Shown piece by piece: positions 1-8,599 of a stretch of DNA of 64,000 bases. The position numbers and the translations under genes were made by a program. Within the stretch, counting starts at the first letter, position 1. Every line of letters begins with the position of its first letter. The notes beneath the pieces are model-generated. The model did no database searches. It saw only the letters and a list, made by a program, of their open reading frames with translations, and was not told the origin of the DNA. Source of the stretch: Cognatiluteimonas sedimenti (GTDB lineage Bacteria > Pseudomonadota > Gammaproteobacteria > Xanthomonadales > Xanthomonadaceae); the NCBI RefSeq assembly GCF_022808325.1, contig NZ_JALGCL010000001.1, positions 105,780-169,779 of the forward strand, in the 5' to 3' direction.

Positions 1-16
1 GATTCAGGTGTTAGGC
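1..16 (+). other. possible attC-like 3' core (weak)
   Basis: The first bases end in GTTAGGC at 10-16, which fits the GTTRRRY core of an integron attC site. A small VOC gene begins 27 bases later, as in a gene cassette. Only the right end is inside the window, and no convincing partner core follows the gene (GCGCTAACAA near 498 is the nearest and does not fit RYYYAAC), so this may be chance. Confidence 0.2.
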
Positions 17-42
17 GGCACTTGGTGCATCTAGGAGCGCCC

Positions 43-447
43 ATGAAAGCAAGCTTGTTGGCCGCCCATCCTGTACTCATGGCCAAGGATGTGGCGGAGT
101 CTGTGCAGTTCTATCGCACGCTTGGATTCTCGCTGGCATTTGCAGACCGACCGGAGGCACCGCGATACGCGGGCATCGTCCGTGACGGCGTTGAGCTGCA
201 CATTCAGTGGGCAGACGCGACGCAGTGGGCGTATCCAACTGATCGTCCTGCGTATCGATTCCGCGTTACGGACGTGGATGCGATCTATCAGGAGTTCCTC
301 GCAGGCGGCAGCATCAACGCAACGACTGGCCAGGGCAGCCCGTGGTCGTCTCCCGCAGAGACGCCTTGGGGTACGCGTGAGTTCCACCTGCGTGATCCTG
401 GGCAAAACTCACTCCAGTTCTACCAACCACTGTCAGGTGCCGCCTGA
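43..447 (+). CDS. VOC (glyoxalase/bleomycin-resistance fold) family protein
   Basis: A 134-residue single-domain protein of the vicinal-oxygen-chelate superfamily. The N-terminal strand-helix (HPVLMAKDVAESVQFYRTLGF) and the C-terminal REFHLRDPGQNSLQFYQ are typical of bleomycin-resistance/glyoxalase-like members, which work as dimers in the cytosol. The ligand or substrate cannot be told from sequence. The ATG at 43 is chosen because AGGAG lies at 33-37; a TTG at 22 has no ribosome site. The gene is visibly poorer in G+C than the DNA after 620 and stands alone, with an attC-like core just upstream, so it may have been acquired. Confidence is high for the family and low for function. Confidence 0.8.
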   Translation: MKASLLAAHPVLMAKDVAESVQFYRTLGFSLAFADRPEAPRYAGIVRDGVELHIQWADATQWAYPTDRPAYRFRVTDVDAIYQEFLAGGSINATTGQGSPWSSPAETPWGTREFHLRDPGQNSLQFYQPLSGAA

Positions 448-623
448 CATTTCGTCTGGCTGTGCCGCTCACAGATGCGCACATTGATAAGCAATCGGCG
501 CTAACAAGGAATTGCTGGTACGTGCTGGATGGTAAAGCTACGGCATAAGGCTTCCAGCTGCCGGCTATTGAAATCCAATCGTTCATTTGATGACGCCGCC
601 AAACCTGTCTTGAGCTTGTCCCC

Positions 624-1184
624 ATGGGCCTTCTGACCTTCAGCATCAACCTCACCCTGGACGGCTGCGTCGACCACCGGGAAGGCATCGTCGACGACGA
701 GACGCACGCCTTCTTCACCGGGCTCATGGACGCGAGCGGGGCGATGCTGTGGGGCCGCGTCACCTATGAGCTGATGGAGGCCTACTGGCCAGCGGTTGCC
801 CGCGGCGACACGGAGGTACCGGCGGCCATGCGCGAGTGGGCGGTCAAGCTGGAGGCCAAGCCGAAGTACGTGGTGTCCTCTACGCGGACCGACTTCCCTT
901 GGGCCAACAGCCAGCACATCGCCGGTGACCTGCGCACGGGCGTGCAGAAGCTCAAGGACGCAACGCCATCCGGCGTCCTCCTGGGCAGTGGCAAGCTCGC
1001 GAACGCGCTGGACCGGCTTGACCTGATCGACGAGTACAGGTTCCTCGTCCACCCCAGGATCGCCGGTCACGGCCCGACCCTGTACCAGGGTGGGCTGCCC
1101 GGCACGCGACGGCTCGAGTTGATCTCGGCGACCGCGCTGCGCGATGGCGCGGTCGCCATGCACTATCGGCGTGCGCGCGGCTGA
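624..1184 (+). CDS. dihydrofolate reductase-like (RibD C-terminal domain) protein
   Basis: A 186-residue cytosolic protein of the RibD_C/dihydrofolate-reductase fold. The visible family marks are the N-terminal FSINLTLDG, the GAMLWGRVTYELM segment, the central KYVVSS strand and GVLLGSGKLANAL followed by DLIDEYRFLVHP, which form the NADPH-binding core. Stand-alone members like this are usually annotated as dihydrofolate reductase family proteins of unknown substrate; they are not FolA. It has no obvious operon partner. The start is the first ATG of the frame. Confidence 0.8.
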   Translation: MGLLTFSINLTLDGCVDHREGIVDDETHAFFTGLMDASGAMLWGRVTYELMEAYWPAVARGDTEVPAAMREWAVKLEAKPKYVVSSTRTDFPWANSQHIAGDLRTGVQKLKDATPSGVLLGSGKLANALDRLDLIDEYRFLVHPRIAGHGPTLYQGGLPGTRRLELISATALRDGAVAMHYRRARG

Positions 1185-1416
1185 CACGTGATCCCGGCCG
1201 AAGCCGCTTCTGGACTCGGCGCACTTCGGGTTTCTGGCCTGCAGCACGCCGTGGGCATCGGCGCCCGGTGTCCGCCGACCTTCATGAAGCAATGAGGCCG
1301 GGCCGCGCTGCGGCCTTGGGCCCCGGCCCGGTCGCGGGGCTTCGATGCCTTCCCGCGAAGCCGGTGTGTCCTGGCGGGCGGTGCCGTCCTGCTGGCGCCC
1401 GCCGCGGCCGGCGCGG

Positions 1417-1905
1417 CTACTTCATCGCCAGCACATGCTCGACGAACTGGTCGACGGCGATCGTCGTGCCTTCCGCCCAGCCGGACGCCATGTCCTTCTC
1501 GAAGTCCGCCGCGTCGCGGTGCAGCGCGGTGAACACGTAGCGCGTGCCGTCGCCCTGGCTCTCCATCGCCATGATCGCGGTGATCGGGACGTCGTCGAAG
1601 ACGGCGGGGCGGTAGCCGGGGAACAGCATCGAGGTCCAGACCAGGCGCTGCATCGGGATCGCTTCCAGGATGCAGCCGACGTTGGGGAACGACTTGCCGT
1701 CCGCGGTGGCGATGTCGATGCTGACGATGCCGCCGGGCCGCAGGTCCAGCTCGGCGTTGGTCACGCGGCCCCATTGCCTGGGCATGTACCACTGCTTGAG
1801 GTGCTCGGGCCGGGTGAGTGCTTCCCAGGCCAGGCGCACGGGTGCGTCGATGACGCGTTCGATGGAGAAATCGAGTTTGGGGTCGAACTTGAACGGGTTG
1901 CTCAT
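1417..1905 (-). CDS. SRPBCC / AHSA1-domain protein
   Basis: A 162-residue protein with the START-like AHSA1 fold: FSIERVIDAPVRLAWEALTRPEHLKQWYMP at the N-terminus is the family signature, and a C-terminal helix (GWAEGTTIAVDQFVEHV) closes the hydrophobic cavity. Its ATG overlaps the stop of the upstream ArsR-type regulator by four bases (ATGA at 1902-1905), so the two are translationally coupled. Such ArsR-AHSA1 pairs are common in proteobacteria; the ligand is unknown. No enzyme function is claimed. Confidence 0.85.
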   Translation of the reverse strand: MSNPFKFDPKLDFSIERVIDAPVRLAWEALTRPEHLKQWYMPRQWGRVTNAELDLRPGGIVSIDIATADGKSFPNVGCILEAIPMQRLVWTSMLFPGYRPAVFDDVPITAIMAMESQGDGTRYVFTALHRDAADFEKDMASGWAEGTTIAVDQFVEHVLAMK

Positions 1906-2243
1906 GTGCCGGATTCCTTCGCCTTGAGTTGGTGGACGTACTGGTCGAACTGGTCGAGCCGTTGTTCCCAGGTTTTGCGTCGTGCCGCCAGCCAGTCCTC
2001 GGCGACCTGCAGGCGCTCGGGCGCGAGCTCGTAGGTGCGCACGCGGCCGCGCTTGTTCGATTTCACCAGCCGGCTGCGTTCGAGCACCGAGAGGTGCTGC
2101 ACGAACGAGGGCAGCTTCATGTCGAAGCCCGCGGCCAGCTCGCCGACGCTGGCGGGGCCGGCCGACAGCCGCGCCAGCACGTCGCGCCGGGTGCCGTTGG
2201 ACAGGGCGTGGAAGACGTCGTCGGTGGCTGCGGATGGGGCCAT
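1902..2243 (-). CDS. ArsR-family winged-helix transcriptional regulator
   Basis: A 113-residue helix-turn-helix repressor. DVFHALSNGTRRDVLARLSAGPASVGELAAGFDMKLPSFVQHLSVLERSRLV spans the winged-helix core, with the recognition helix around the SFVQHLSVLE segment, and a C-terminal helix for dimerisation. No cysteine metal site is seen, so it probably senses something other than a metal. The ATG at 2243 is preferred over upstream in-frame starts because it begins the conserved domain and has GGAG just upstream. It heads a two-gene unit with the AHSA1 protein and probably autoregulates from the AT-rich stretch at about 2296-2330. Confidence 0.85.
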   Translation of the reverse strand: MAPSAATDDVFHALSNGTRRDVLARLSAGPASVGELAAGFDMKLPSFVQHLSVLERSRLVKSNKRGRVRTYELAPERLQVAEDWLAARRKTWEQRLDQFDQYVHQLKAKESGT

Positions 2244-2295
2244 GGCAGGCAACTCCGATGGGGCGCGGGATGGACGGTCCGGGCGGGAACCGGCA

Positions 2296-2330
2296 CCGGA
2301 CAATACTAAGGTAAGCAACTAACTAATGGC
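2296..2330 (-). promoter_or_regulatory. AT-rich promoter/operator region of the arsR-AHSA1 pair
   Basis: This is a short A/T-rich block with direct TTAGT repeats in otherwise very G+C-rich DNA, 50-90 bases upstream of the regulator start. It is the only place in the 2244-2528 gap that looks like a promoter. No clean -35/-10 spacing is visible, so this is an inference from composition and position. Confidence 0.35.
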
Positions 2331-2528
2331 TGTCAAGCAGGCGGCCACCGGGCCGGCCGACCGGGGGGTTCGGCGCGGGAGGCCGGGCGGGGGCGTGTCG
2401 GTCCAGCCGCCGGAAAACGGATCCTGAATGCACGTCCGGCGGCCGCGCGAAAGCCGCCGCGGATGCTTGGCGTCTTCACGCCGTTGGCGCTAGATTCCCG
2501 CTCCGGTCCATGCCCCTGGAGCGGAGGG

Positions 2529-2825
2529 ATGGGAGAGCAAGCACGCTATTCCATGCACGTCGGCAACATCGGCCAGCCGGAAATCGACCTGCTCGAATGC
2601 CTGGTCCGGATCGATACCGGGCAGGCGCTCGACCCCCGTTCCGGAGGGATGGTCCAGCGCCTGGTGGAGGCGGGGTTGGTCGATCGCTACGACGACGGCA
2701 TGCGCCTCACCCTGGCGGGGATCGAGCGCTGCCAGTCGCTGCAGCATCGCGTGGCCAGCGACAAGGAAGCGGCCAGGGTGCTGGCGGCCCGTGGGCTCCT
2801 GCTGGCGGAGTCGCGGAGCCGGTAA
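2529..2825 (+). CDS. small hypothetical protein, winged-helix-like
   Basis: A 98-residue protein with no family I recognise. The middle (GMVQRLVEAGLVDRYDDGMRLTLAGIERCQSL) reads like the recognition helix and wing of a small winged-helix domain, as in short stand-alone regulators. The C-terminus is a charged helix. The ATG at 2529 is chosen for a GGAG at 2518-2521; an ATG at 2553 is also possible. It is convergent with the Rieske-FAD reductase, whose stop lies 60 bases beyond. Confidence 0.5.
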   Translation: MGEQARYSMHVGNIGQPEIDLLECLVRIDTGQALDPRSGGMVQRLVEAGLVDRYDDGMRLTLAGIERCQSLQHRVASDKEAARVLAARGLLLAESRSR

Positions 2826-2885
2826 CGCTGCTGCTTCGCTTCCGGCGTGTTCGACCTGCAGCGCGCGCAGTCCGGCACGCCGCGA

Positions 2886-4400
2886 TCAGCCGCGCAGCTG
2901 CGCCTCGATCCGGAGGTTTTCCAGGTCGCGCCCAACCGAGGCCGCGGCGACCAGCCTGCCGCCGCGCAGGTAGCGCGCGGTGAAGTCACGTGCTGCGAGG
3001 TCGCCGTCGATCCGCACGTCGTCCCAGCCCTGGGCGTTGCCGGTGAAGCGCAGTTCCAGGTCGTACTGGTGGGTCCAGAAGAACGGCACGTCGAGGAAGG
3101 CGTCGGCGGCGCCGAGCATGTTCGCGGCGGCGAGCTGGCCCTGGCGTTGCGCGTGCACCCAGTGTTCGACGCGCGCGCGTTCGCCGTCGCGTTGCGGGTA
3201 ACGGGCGACGTCGCCTGCGGCGTAGTGGCCGGGGAGCGACGCCTGCAGTTGCGCGTCGACCAGGATGCCGTTGTCGACCTCCATCCCGGCCGCGGCGGCG
3301 AGCGCGGTGCGCGGCGTGACGCCGGCGCCGACCACCAGCAGGTCGGCGGGCACGCGGGTTCCATCCTCGAGCGTAAGTGCCTTGCCGTCGAACCCCGTGG
3401 CCTTGGCGCCCAGGTGGAAGGCCACGCCGTGCGCGCGGTGCAGCTCGGTGAGGAACGCGCCGAGTTCGGGCCCGAGCACGCGTTCCATCGGGATCGCTTC
3501 CGGCGCCACCACGTGCACGGCGAGCCCGCGCGTGCGCAGCGCGGCCGCGGCTTCCAGGCCGATGAAGCCGGCGCCGATGAAGGCGACGCTGCCCGCGCCC
3601 TCGGCGGCGGCGATGATCGCGCGGGCATCGGCCAGCGTGCGCAGGCTGAAGACGTTGGGGCGGTCGAAGCCGGGCGTGGGCAGGGTCCGCGGTTCGGCGC
3701 CGGTGGCCAGCAGCAGCGCGTCGTAGCCGAAGCGTTCGCCGCCGGCCGCCACGACTTCGTGGGCGCCGGTGTCGATCGCGGCGACGTCGCAGCCCAGGTG
3801 CAGGTCGATGCCGTGCTTGGCATAGAAGTCGTCGCCCTGCAGCGGGACCCAGTCTTCCTGCGCGGTTCCGGCGAGGTAGTCCTTGGACAGGTTGGGGCGG
3901 TCGACCGGCGCGGCCGCGTCGGCGCTGAGCAGGGTGATGCTGCCGTCGTGGCCGAGTTCGCGCAGCCGGATCGCGGCCGCGTAGCCGGCGGCGCCACCGC
4001 CGACGATGACGATGCGTCGCGGCGCATCTTCAGGCACCTTCGGTGCCGGGCGTGGTGCGTCGTCCTGGCCGCGCACGAACACGCGGTCGCCGACGATGTC
4101 GGTCCGCCACGTGGCCAGCGGCGCGAACGCCGGCGCGCGCAACGCCACGCCGGTGCGCAGGCTGAAGCAGGCGTGGTGCCACGGGCAGCGCACTTCGCCA
4201 TCGACCACCAGGCCTTCGGACAGCGGCGCGCCGTAGTGCGTGCAGCTGCCGCCGACGGCGTGGATGCCGTCGTCCAGCCGCGCCAGCAGCACCGGCTCGC
4301 CATCGACGTGGCCGGCGAGCACGCCCTCGGCGGGAATGCTGGACAGCGGCACGCCCTGGCTGAAATCGGGGCCCGGCGGCGGGGTGTCGGAATGGGCCAT
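2886..4400 (-). CDS. Rieske [2Fe-2S]-FAD-dependent oxidoreductase fusion
   Basis: A 504-residue fusion. Residues about 10-105 are a Rieske ferredoxin domain with both ligand motifs (CTHYGAP and CPWHHACF). Residues about 125-504 are a ferredoxin-reductase-type flavoprotein with the FAD dinucleotide fold (IVIVGGGAAGYAAA), an NAD(P)H fold (SVAFIGAGFIGLEAAAAL) and the FAD-closing YAAGDVA motif. Such fusions pass electrons from NAD(P)H through FAD to the built-in Rieske centre and resemble AIFM3-type reductases; the final acceptor is unknown. The ATG at 4400 is chosen because AGGAG lies about seven bases upstream; longer frames lack this. It is monocistronic. Confidence 0.9.
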   Translation of the reverse strand: MAHSDTPPPGPDFSQGVPLSSIPAEGVLAGHVDGEPVLLARLDDGIHAVGGSCTHYGAPLSEGLVVDGEVRCPWHHACFSLRTGVALRAPAFAPLATWRTDIVGDRVFVRGQDDAPRPAPKVPEDAPRRIVIVGGGAAGYAAAIRLRELGHDGSITLLSADAAAPVDRPNLSKDYLAGTAQEDWVPLQGDDFYAKHGIDLHLGCDVAAIDTGAHEVVAAGGERFGYDALLLATGAEPRTLPTPGFDRPNVFSLRTLADARAIIAAAEGAGSVAFIGAGFIGLEAAAALRTRGLAVHVVAPEAIPMERVLGPELGAFLTELHRAHGVAFHLGAKATGFDGKALTLEDGTRVPADLLVVGAGVTPRTALAAAAGMEVDNGILVDAQLQASLPGHYAAGDVARYPQRDGERARVEHWVHAQRQGQLAAANMLGAADAFLDVPFFWTHQYDLELRFTGNAQGWDDVRIDGDLAARDFTARYLRGGRLVAAASVGRDLENLRIEAQLRG

Positions 4401-4557
4401 GGCGCGACTCCTGCGGTTGTCCTGCGACAGCCCGCAGTCTATGCCGGGGCCGGCCGGGCACACGAAATGGGTGTGTCAAGCGCCCTGCAGGCCGGCTTTG
4501 GCGCATGCTGGCCGGATCAGTCGCGCGGACGAAGCGCTCGCCCGCAACGGGGCCGTG

Positions 4558-5817
4558 TCACTGCAGTTCGCGCAGGTCCAGGCGCCGCAGGCGCGGTGCG
4601 CGCACGGCGGTGATCGCCACCACGCCCAGGGTCACGCAGCCGCCCAGCACCACCGCCGGCACCAGTCCCAGCAGCCGCGCCATGGTGCCGTCGTAGAAGG
4701 CGCCGAGTTCGTTCGACGAACCGATGAAGATGCCGTTGATCGACGACACCCGCCCGCGCATGTCGTCCGGCGTGGCCAGCTGCAGGATGGTCGAACGCAT
4801 CACCACCGACACCCCGTCGCACATGCCGTACAGCACCAGGATCGCCGCCGACAGCCAGAAGTGCCGCGACAGGCCGAACGCGATCGTGCACAACCCGAAG
4901 CCGGCGACCGCGAACATCAGCACCCGGCCGGCGTGCTTTTCCAGCGGATGCCGCGCCAGCCACAGCGCGACGCAGATCGAACCCGCCGCCGGCATCGCGC
5001 GCAGGATGCCCAGGCCTTCCGGGCCCCAGTGCAGGATCTCGCGGATGAAGGCCGGCAGCATCGACACCGCGCCGCCCAGCAGCACCGAGAACATGTCCAG
5101 CGCCATCGCGCCCAGCATGATCTGGTTGCCGAACACGAAACGCAGGCCTTCGTGGATGCTGGCGAACACCGGCGCGCGCTGCAGCAGCAGCGGCGGCTCG
5201 GTGACGCGCAGCCGGTACACCGCGACCGCGGCGGCCGCGCCGAACGCGCCGGCGACCGCATAGGCCTCGGCGACGCCGGCCCAGCCGACCAGCACGCCGC
5301 CCAGCGCCGGGCCGATCACCAGGCTGGCCTGGAACACCACGCTGCCGAAGCTTGCGCCGCGCACGAACTGTTCGCGCGGCAGCACCCGCGCGAACAGCGC
5401 GTTGTACACCGGCGTCAGGAACGCGCGGACCATGCCGGTGAGGGCGATCGCCGCGTAGATCGGCCAGGTGGCGCTCTCGCCGAGCGCGGTGTGCGCGATC
5501 GCCGCCAGCGCCAGCGCGGTGACCATCAGCCCCAGGCCCGCGAGCGCGCCGAGCGTGCGCCGGCGCAGGTGGTCGACCAGGTAGCCGGCAAACGGCGCGA
5601 CGCAGAAGTAGGGCACGATCTCGGCCAGGCCGACCAGGCCGAGCGCGAACGGATCGCGGGTGATGGTGTAGATGTGCCAGCCGACCGTGACCGCGACGAT
5701 CTGGTACGACAGGCCGGCGCAGATGCGGTACAGCAGCAGGGCGAGGAAGGCGCGGTTGTGCAGCGGCGAACTGGCGGGCGCGGCGGCCGCGGTGCCGGCG
5801 TCGGCGCCGCTGCTCAT
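4558..5817 (-). CDS. MFS transporter
   Basis: A 419-residue major-facilitator protein with about twelve hydrophobic segments and a long hydrophilic central loop. The stretch VGLAEIVPYFCVAPFAGYLVDHLRRRTLG after the second helix is the MFS motif-A region. It resembles the enterobactin-exporter/multidrug EntS-type group (MFS_3), so it is likely an inner-membrane exporter; the substrate is not predictable. Its ATG overlaps the stop of sufE by four bases (ATGA at 5814-5817), so translation is coupled to it. Confidence 0.85.
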   Translation of the reverse strand: MSSGADAGTAAAAPASSPLHNRAFLALLLYRICAGLSYQIVAVTVGWHIYTITRDPFALGLVGLAEIVPYFCVAPFAGYLVDHLRRRTLGALAGLGLMVTALALAAIAHTALGESATWPIYAAIALTGMVRAFLTPVYNALFARVLPREQFVRGASFGSVVFQASLVIGPALGGVLVGWAGVAEAYAVAGAFGAAAAVAVYRLRVTEPPLLLQRAPVFASIHEGLRFVFGNQIMLGAMALDMFSVLLGGAVSMLPAFIREILHWGPEGLGILRAMPAAGSICVALWLARHPLEKHAGRVLMFAVAGFGLCTIAFGLSRHFWLSAAILVLYGMCDGVSVVMRSTILQLATPDDMRGRVSSINGIFIGSSNELGAFYDGTMARLLGLVPAVVLGGCVTLGVVAITAVRAPRLRRLDLRELQ

Positions 5818-6254
5818 GCGGCGGCTTCGCGCGCGCGGTCGCGGATGAAGGCCAGCAGCGCGGCGAGGCCGTTGCTGCGGGTCGGCGAGAGGTGGCTGGC
5901 GAGCCCGATGGCGGCGATGTAGTCGGGCTGCGTGGCGAGGATCTCGGCGGCCGGCCGCCCCGAATACACGCGCAGCGCCAGGTACACCAGGCCCGAGACG
6001 ATCGCCGAGTCGCTGATCGCGGCGAAGTCCAGCCGCGATGCGTCGCCCGAAGGCACGATCCAGACCATCGACTGGCAGCCCTGCAGGCGGTGCTCGTCGG
6101 TCTTCCACGCCTCCGGGAATTCCGGCAGCTTGCGGCCGAGGTCGATCAGGTACTGGTAGCGCTCCGACCAGTCGCCGAAGAACGCGAACTCGTCGGCGAT
6201 CGCGGCCTGCGCTTCGGCGGCGGTGGCTTCGAGCGGGAAGGGGGTGTCGTTCAA
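5814..6254 (-). CDS. sufE: SufE-family cysteine desulfurase sulfur acceptor
   Basis: A 146-residue SufE/CsdE-type protein. SufE accepts persulfide sulfur from a cysteine desulfurase for iron-sulfur cluster assembly; the acceptor cysteine is visible in LQGCQSMVW at about residue 60. The family start FAFFGDWSERYQYLIDLGRKLP and the C-terminal LSPTRSNGLAALLAFI are intact. The start is a TTG at 6254 with GAGG a few bases upstream; no ATG is available in frame. It is stand-alone with respect to other suf genes and is coupled to the MFS gene. Confidence 0.88.
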   Translation of the reverse strand: MNDTPFPLEATAAEAQAAIADEFAFFGDWSERYQYLIDLGRKLPEFPEAWKTDEHRLQGCQSMVWIVPSGDASRLDFAAISDSAIVSGLVYLALRVYSGRPAAEILATQPDYIAAIGLASHLSPTRSNGLAALLAFIRDRAREAAA

Positions 6255-6279
6255 GGCTGCCTCGTTGTTGCCGTTTCTC

Positions 6280-6339
6280 GTAGGAGCGGCTTCAGCCGCG
6301 ACTTCCTGCCGCCTGGGTCGCGGCTGAAGCCGCTCCTAC
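6280..6339. repeat. REP-type inverted repeat R1
   Basis: Perfect 22-base inverted arms (6280-6301 and 6318-6339) begin GTAGGAGCGGCTTCAGCC, with a 16-base loop. It lies between cysS and sufE. The same palindrome recurs at seven other places in the window. Confidence 0.9.
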
Positions 6340-6355
6340 ATTTCATGCATGCCGG

Positions 6356-7765
6356 TCATGCGCGCTTCCAGCGCACGCCCTGCGGCGTGTCTTCCAGCGC
6401 GATGCCTTCGGCGGCGAGCTGGTCGCGGATGGCATCGGAGCGGGCGAAGTCGCGGGCTTGCCTGGCCGCGTTGCGTTCGTCGATCAGCGCCTGGATGCGG
6501 GCGTCGTCGTCGCCGGAGGCGCCGCGCGCGAACCATGCCGCCGGATCCTGCTGCAGCAGCCCGAGCGCCAACCCCGCGCCCAGCAGTTCGCCCTTCAGTG
6601 TCGCCAGTCGTGCGCGCGCGCCGTCGGCGCCGGCATCATCGCCGCCATCGCCCAGGGTGCTGCGCAGCGCGCGCGCTTCGGACGCCAGTTGCGCCAGCAG
6701 CGACAGCGCCTTCGGGGTGTTGAGGTCGTCGTCGAGCGCGGCCTCGACGCTCGCGGGTATCGTGGCGTCGGCATCCACGCCGGCCAGGTCGCGCAGCGTG
6801 CCGTACAGGCGGTCGAGCGTGCGCACCGACTGCTCGATCAGCGCATCCGACCAGTCCAGCGGCTGCCGGTAGTGCGCCGACAGCAGCGCCAGCCGCAGCG
6901 CCTCGGGCGGGTGCGCCTGCAGCAGGTCGTGGACCTTCTCGATGTTGCCCAGCGACTTCGACATCTTGGCGCCGCCGAAGTTGAGCATGCCGTTGTGCAG
7001 CCAGAAGCGCGCGAACACCTCGCCGCCGTGCGCGCATTCGCTTTGCGCGATCTCGTTCTCGTGGTGGGGGAACTGCAGGTCGACGCCGCCGGCGTGGATG
7101 TCGATGGTCCGGCCCAGGTGGTCGGCGGCCATCGCCGAGCATTCGATGTGCCAGCCCGGGCGGCCGCGGCCCCAGGGCGAGTCCCAGCCGGGCAGGTCGT
7201 CGCCGGAGGGTTTCCACAGCACGAAATCGCCAGGGTCGCGCTTGTACGGGGCCACTTCCACGCGCGCGCCGGCGAGCATGTCCTCGGGATCGCGGCGCGA
7301 AAGCTTGCCGTAGCCGGCGAAGCTGCCCACGGAAAACAGCACGTGGCCTTCGGCCGCATAGGCGTGGCCGCTGGCGACCAGGCGCTCGATCATCGCCACG
7401 ATCTGCGGGATGTGCGCGGTCGCGGCCGGCTCCAGGTCCGGGGCGGCGATGCCCAGCGCGGCCATGTCGGCGCGGTAGGCGGCGGCGTACCTGTCGGTGA
7501 TGGTCGCGATCGGGACCCCGAGCTCGCGTGCCGCGGCGTTGATCTTGTCGTCGACGTCGGTGATGTTGCGGGCGTAGCGCAGGTTGCCGTAACGCCGCCG
7601 CAGCAGCGCGGCCAGCACGCCGAACACGACCGGCCCGCGCGCGTTGCCGATGTGCACGTAGTTGTAGACCGTGGGCCCGCACAGGTACATGGTCGGGCAG
7701 GCCGGGTCCAGCGGCGCGAACGGCTCCAGCCGCCGCGTCAGGCTGTTGTGCAGGTGCAGGCTCAT
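6356..7765 (-). CDS. cysS: cysteine-tRNA ligase
   Basis: A 469-residue class I synthetase that charges tRNA-Cys. Visible hallmarks are the zinc cysteine and HIGH-type motif near the start ([15 protein letters not shown]), the WHIECSAM zinc/active-site segment and the KMSKS loop ([10 protein letters not shown], about residue 270). The C-terminal helical DALR-like region is complete, and the length matches the family (about 460). It is transcribed away from the secreted-protein gene at 7941 and has a REP hairpin after its stop. Confidence 0.97.
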   Translation of the reverse strand: MSLHLHNSLTRRLEPFAPLDPACPTMYLCGPTVYNYVHIGNARGPVVFGVLAALLRRRYGNLRYARNITDVDDKINAAARELGVPIATITDRYAAAYRADMAALGIAAPDLEPAATAHIPQIVAMIERLVASGHAYAAEGHVLFSVGSFAGYGKLSRRDPEDMLAGARVEVAPYKRDPGDFVLWKPSGDDLPGWDSPWGRGRPGWHIECSAMAADHLGRTIDIHAGGVDLQFPHHENEIAQSECAHGGEVFARFWLHNGMLNFGGAKMSKSLGNIEKVHDLLQAHPPEALRLALLSAHYRQPLDWSDALIEQSVRTLDRLYGTLRDLAGVDADATIPASVEAALDDDLNTPKALSLLAQLASEARALRSTLGDGGDDAGADGARARLATLKGELLGAGLALGLLQQDPAAWFARGASGDDDARIQALIDERNAARQARDFARSDAIRDQLAAEGIALEDTPQGVRWKRA

Positions 7766-7940
7766 CCGCGGGTGGAAACGGGAAGGAAGCCAATTCTAGC
7801 GGTCGCGCGCGGGCGACGACAGCCGGCCGATGACAGCGGCGATTCATACCCTGCGGCCGCCCAGCGCATACACTGCTTGCCCCGTGAGCCACCGATCCCC
7901 GCCAGCGCTGCGAACGTCCCGATCGGGAGCATGGCCCGCC

Positions 7941-8402
7941 ATGCGCAGGCTGCTGTTGCCGGCGTTGCTGCTGGCCGCGTCCGCGGCGCCGGCGCTGGCG
8001 CAGGAAACGGTGATCCCCAGGCAGAACATCCGCACCGGCTATGCCCAGGTGCTGCGGGTGGAACCGGTGTTCCAGACCCTGACCGCCACCCGCATGGAGC
8101 AGCAGTGCAACGGCAAGGTGGTGCCGCCGAACGACCCGCCGCGCGGGCTCTCGCGGATCGTCGGCGCGGTCAAGGATGCGCTCACGCCCAGTGCCGATGG
8201 AGAATCCGTCGAAGAAGCCGCCCCCGCGCCCGCCGACTGCGAGCTGGTGCCGGTCCAGCGCGAATTCCGGCGCCCGATCGCCTATGACGTGGATTACGTC
8301 TACAAGGGCATGAAGTACCGCTCGCGGCTGCCCTACGACCCCGGCAACCGGCTGCGGGTGCGGGTATCGGTGACCCCGTTCGTGCCCGACAGCGGGCGCT
8401 GA
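7941..8402 (+). CDS. secreted hypothetical protein, YcfJ-flank-like
   Basis: A 153-residue protein with a signal peptide (MRRLLLPALLLAASAAPALA, cleavage after residue 20), so it is probably periplasmic. The mature part reads like the conserved flanks of YcfJ-type glycine-zipper proteins (TGYAQVLRVEPVFQTL, then IAYDVDYVYKGMKYRSRLPYDPG and LRVRVSV), but the glycine-zipper membrane segment is missing; a charged linker replaces it. Two cysteines could form a disulfide. The ATG at 7941 is chosen because it starts the signal peptide and has GGGAG at 7925-7929. Function is unknown. Confidence 0.65.
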   Translation: MRRLLLPALLLAASAAPALAQETVIPRQNIRTGYAQVLRVEPVFQTLTATRMEQQCNGKVVPPNDPPRGLSRIVGAVKDALTPSADGESVEEAAPAPADCELVPVQREFRRPIAYDVDYVYKGMKYRSRLPYDPGNRLRVRVSVTPFVPDSGR

Positions 8403-8472
8403 GCCCTCCGTGTGCCGCCCGCGCGGCACCGGCCTTGCAAGCCCGGTGGCTGCGTGCGAGGATGCGCGCCCG

Positions 8473-8574
8473 ATGACCCAGACCCGCGCCGACGCCGTTG
8501 TCCAGACTTCCGCCTACCTGGCGGCGGGCATGACCTCGCGCGCGCGCCGACCGGAATTCCCTCCTGCTGGGTAA
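8473..8574 (+). CDS. putative arginine leader peptide (33 aa)
   Basis: A short frame beginning ATGACCCAG and ending GGGTAA, just upstream of a strong terminator and the argF' gene. It carries a cluster of arginine codons near its end (CGC GCG CGC CGA at 8539-8550, reading Arg-Ala-Arg-Arg) plus one earlier Arg. Its last codons contain GCTGGG (8566-8571), which can pair with CCCAGC of the terminator. Codon content and position suggest a ribosome-stalling leader for attenuation of the arginine operon. No homology was tested; it is too short to be sure it is translated. Confidence 0.5.
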   Translation: MTQTRADAVVQTSAYLAAGMTSRARRPEFPPAG

Positions 8575-8599
8575 CTCCGGACGCATCGCCGCATCCAGA

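Noticed and set aside
498-507. GCGCTAACAA as the left core of an attC site
   Set aside because: It does not fit RYYYAAC, and no GTTRRRY partner follows within 150 bases.
2847-4613. A 588-codon plus-strand frame opposite the Rieske-FAD reductase, and similar long frames opposite other genes (for example 4240-5922, 46163-48433)
   Set aside because: These are mirror frames of high-G+C coding DNA, rich in Arg, Ala, Gly and His with no domain, no ribosome site and no hydrophobic or catalytic pattern. The opposite strand holds a recognised protein in each case.
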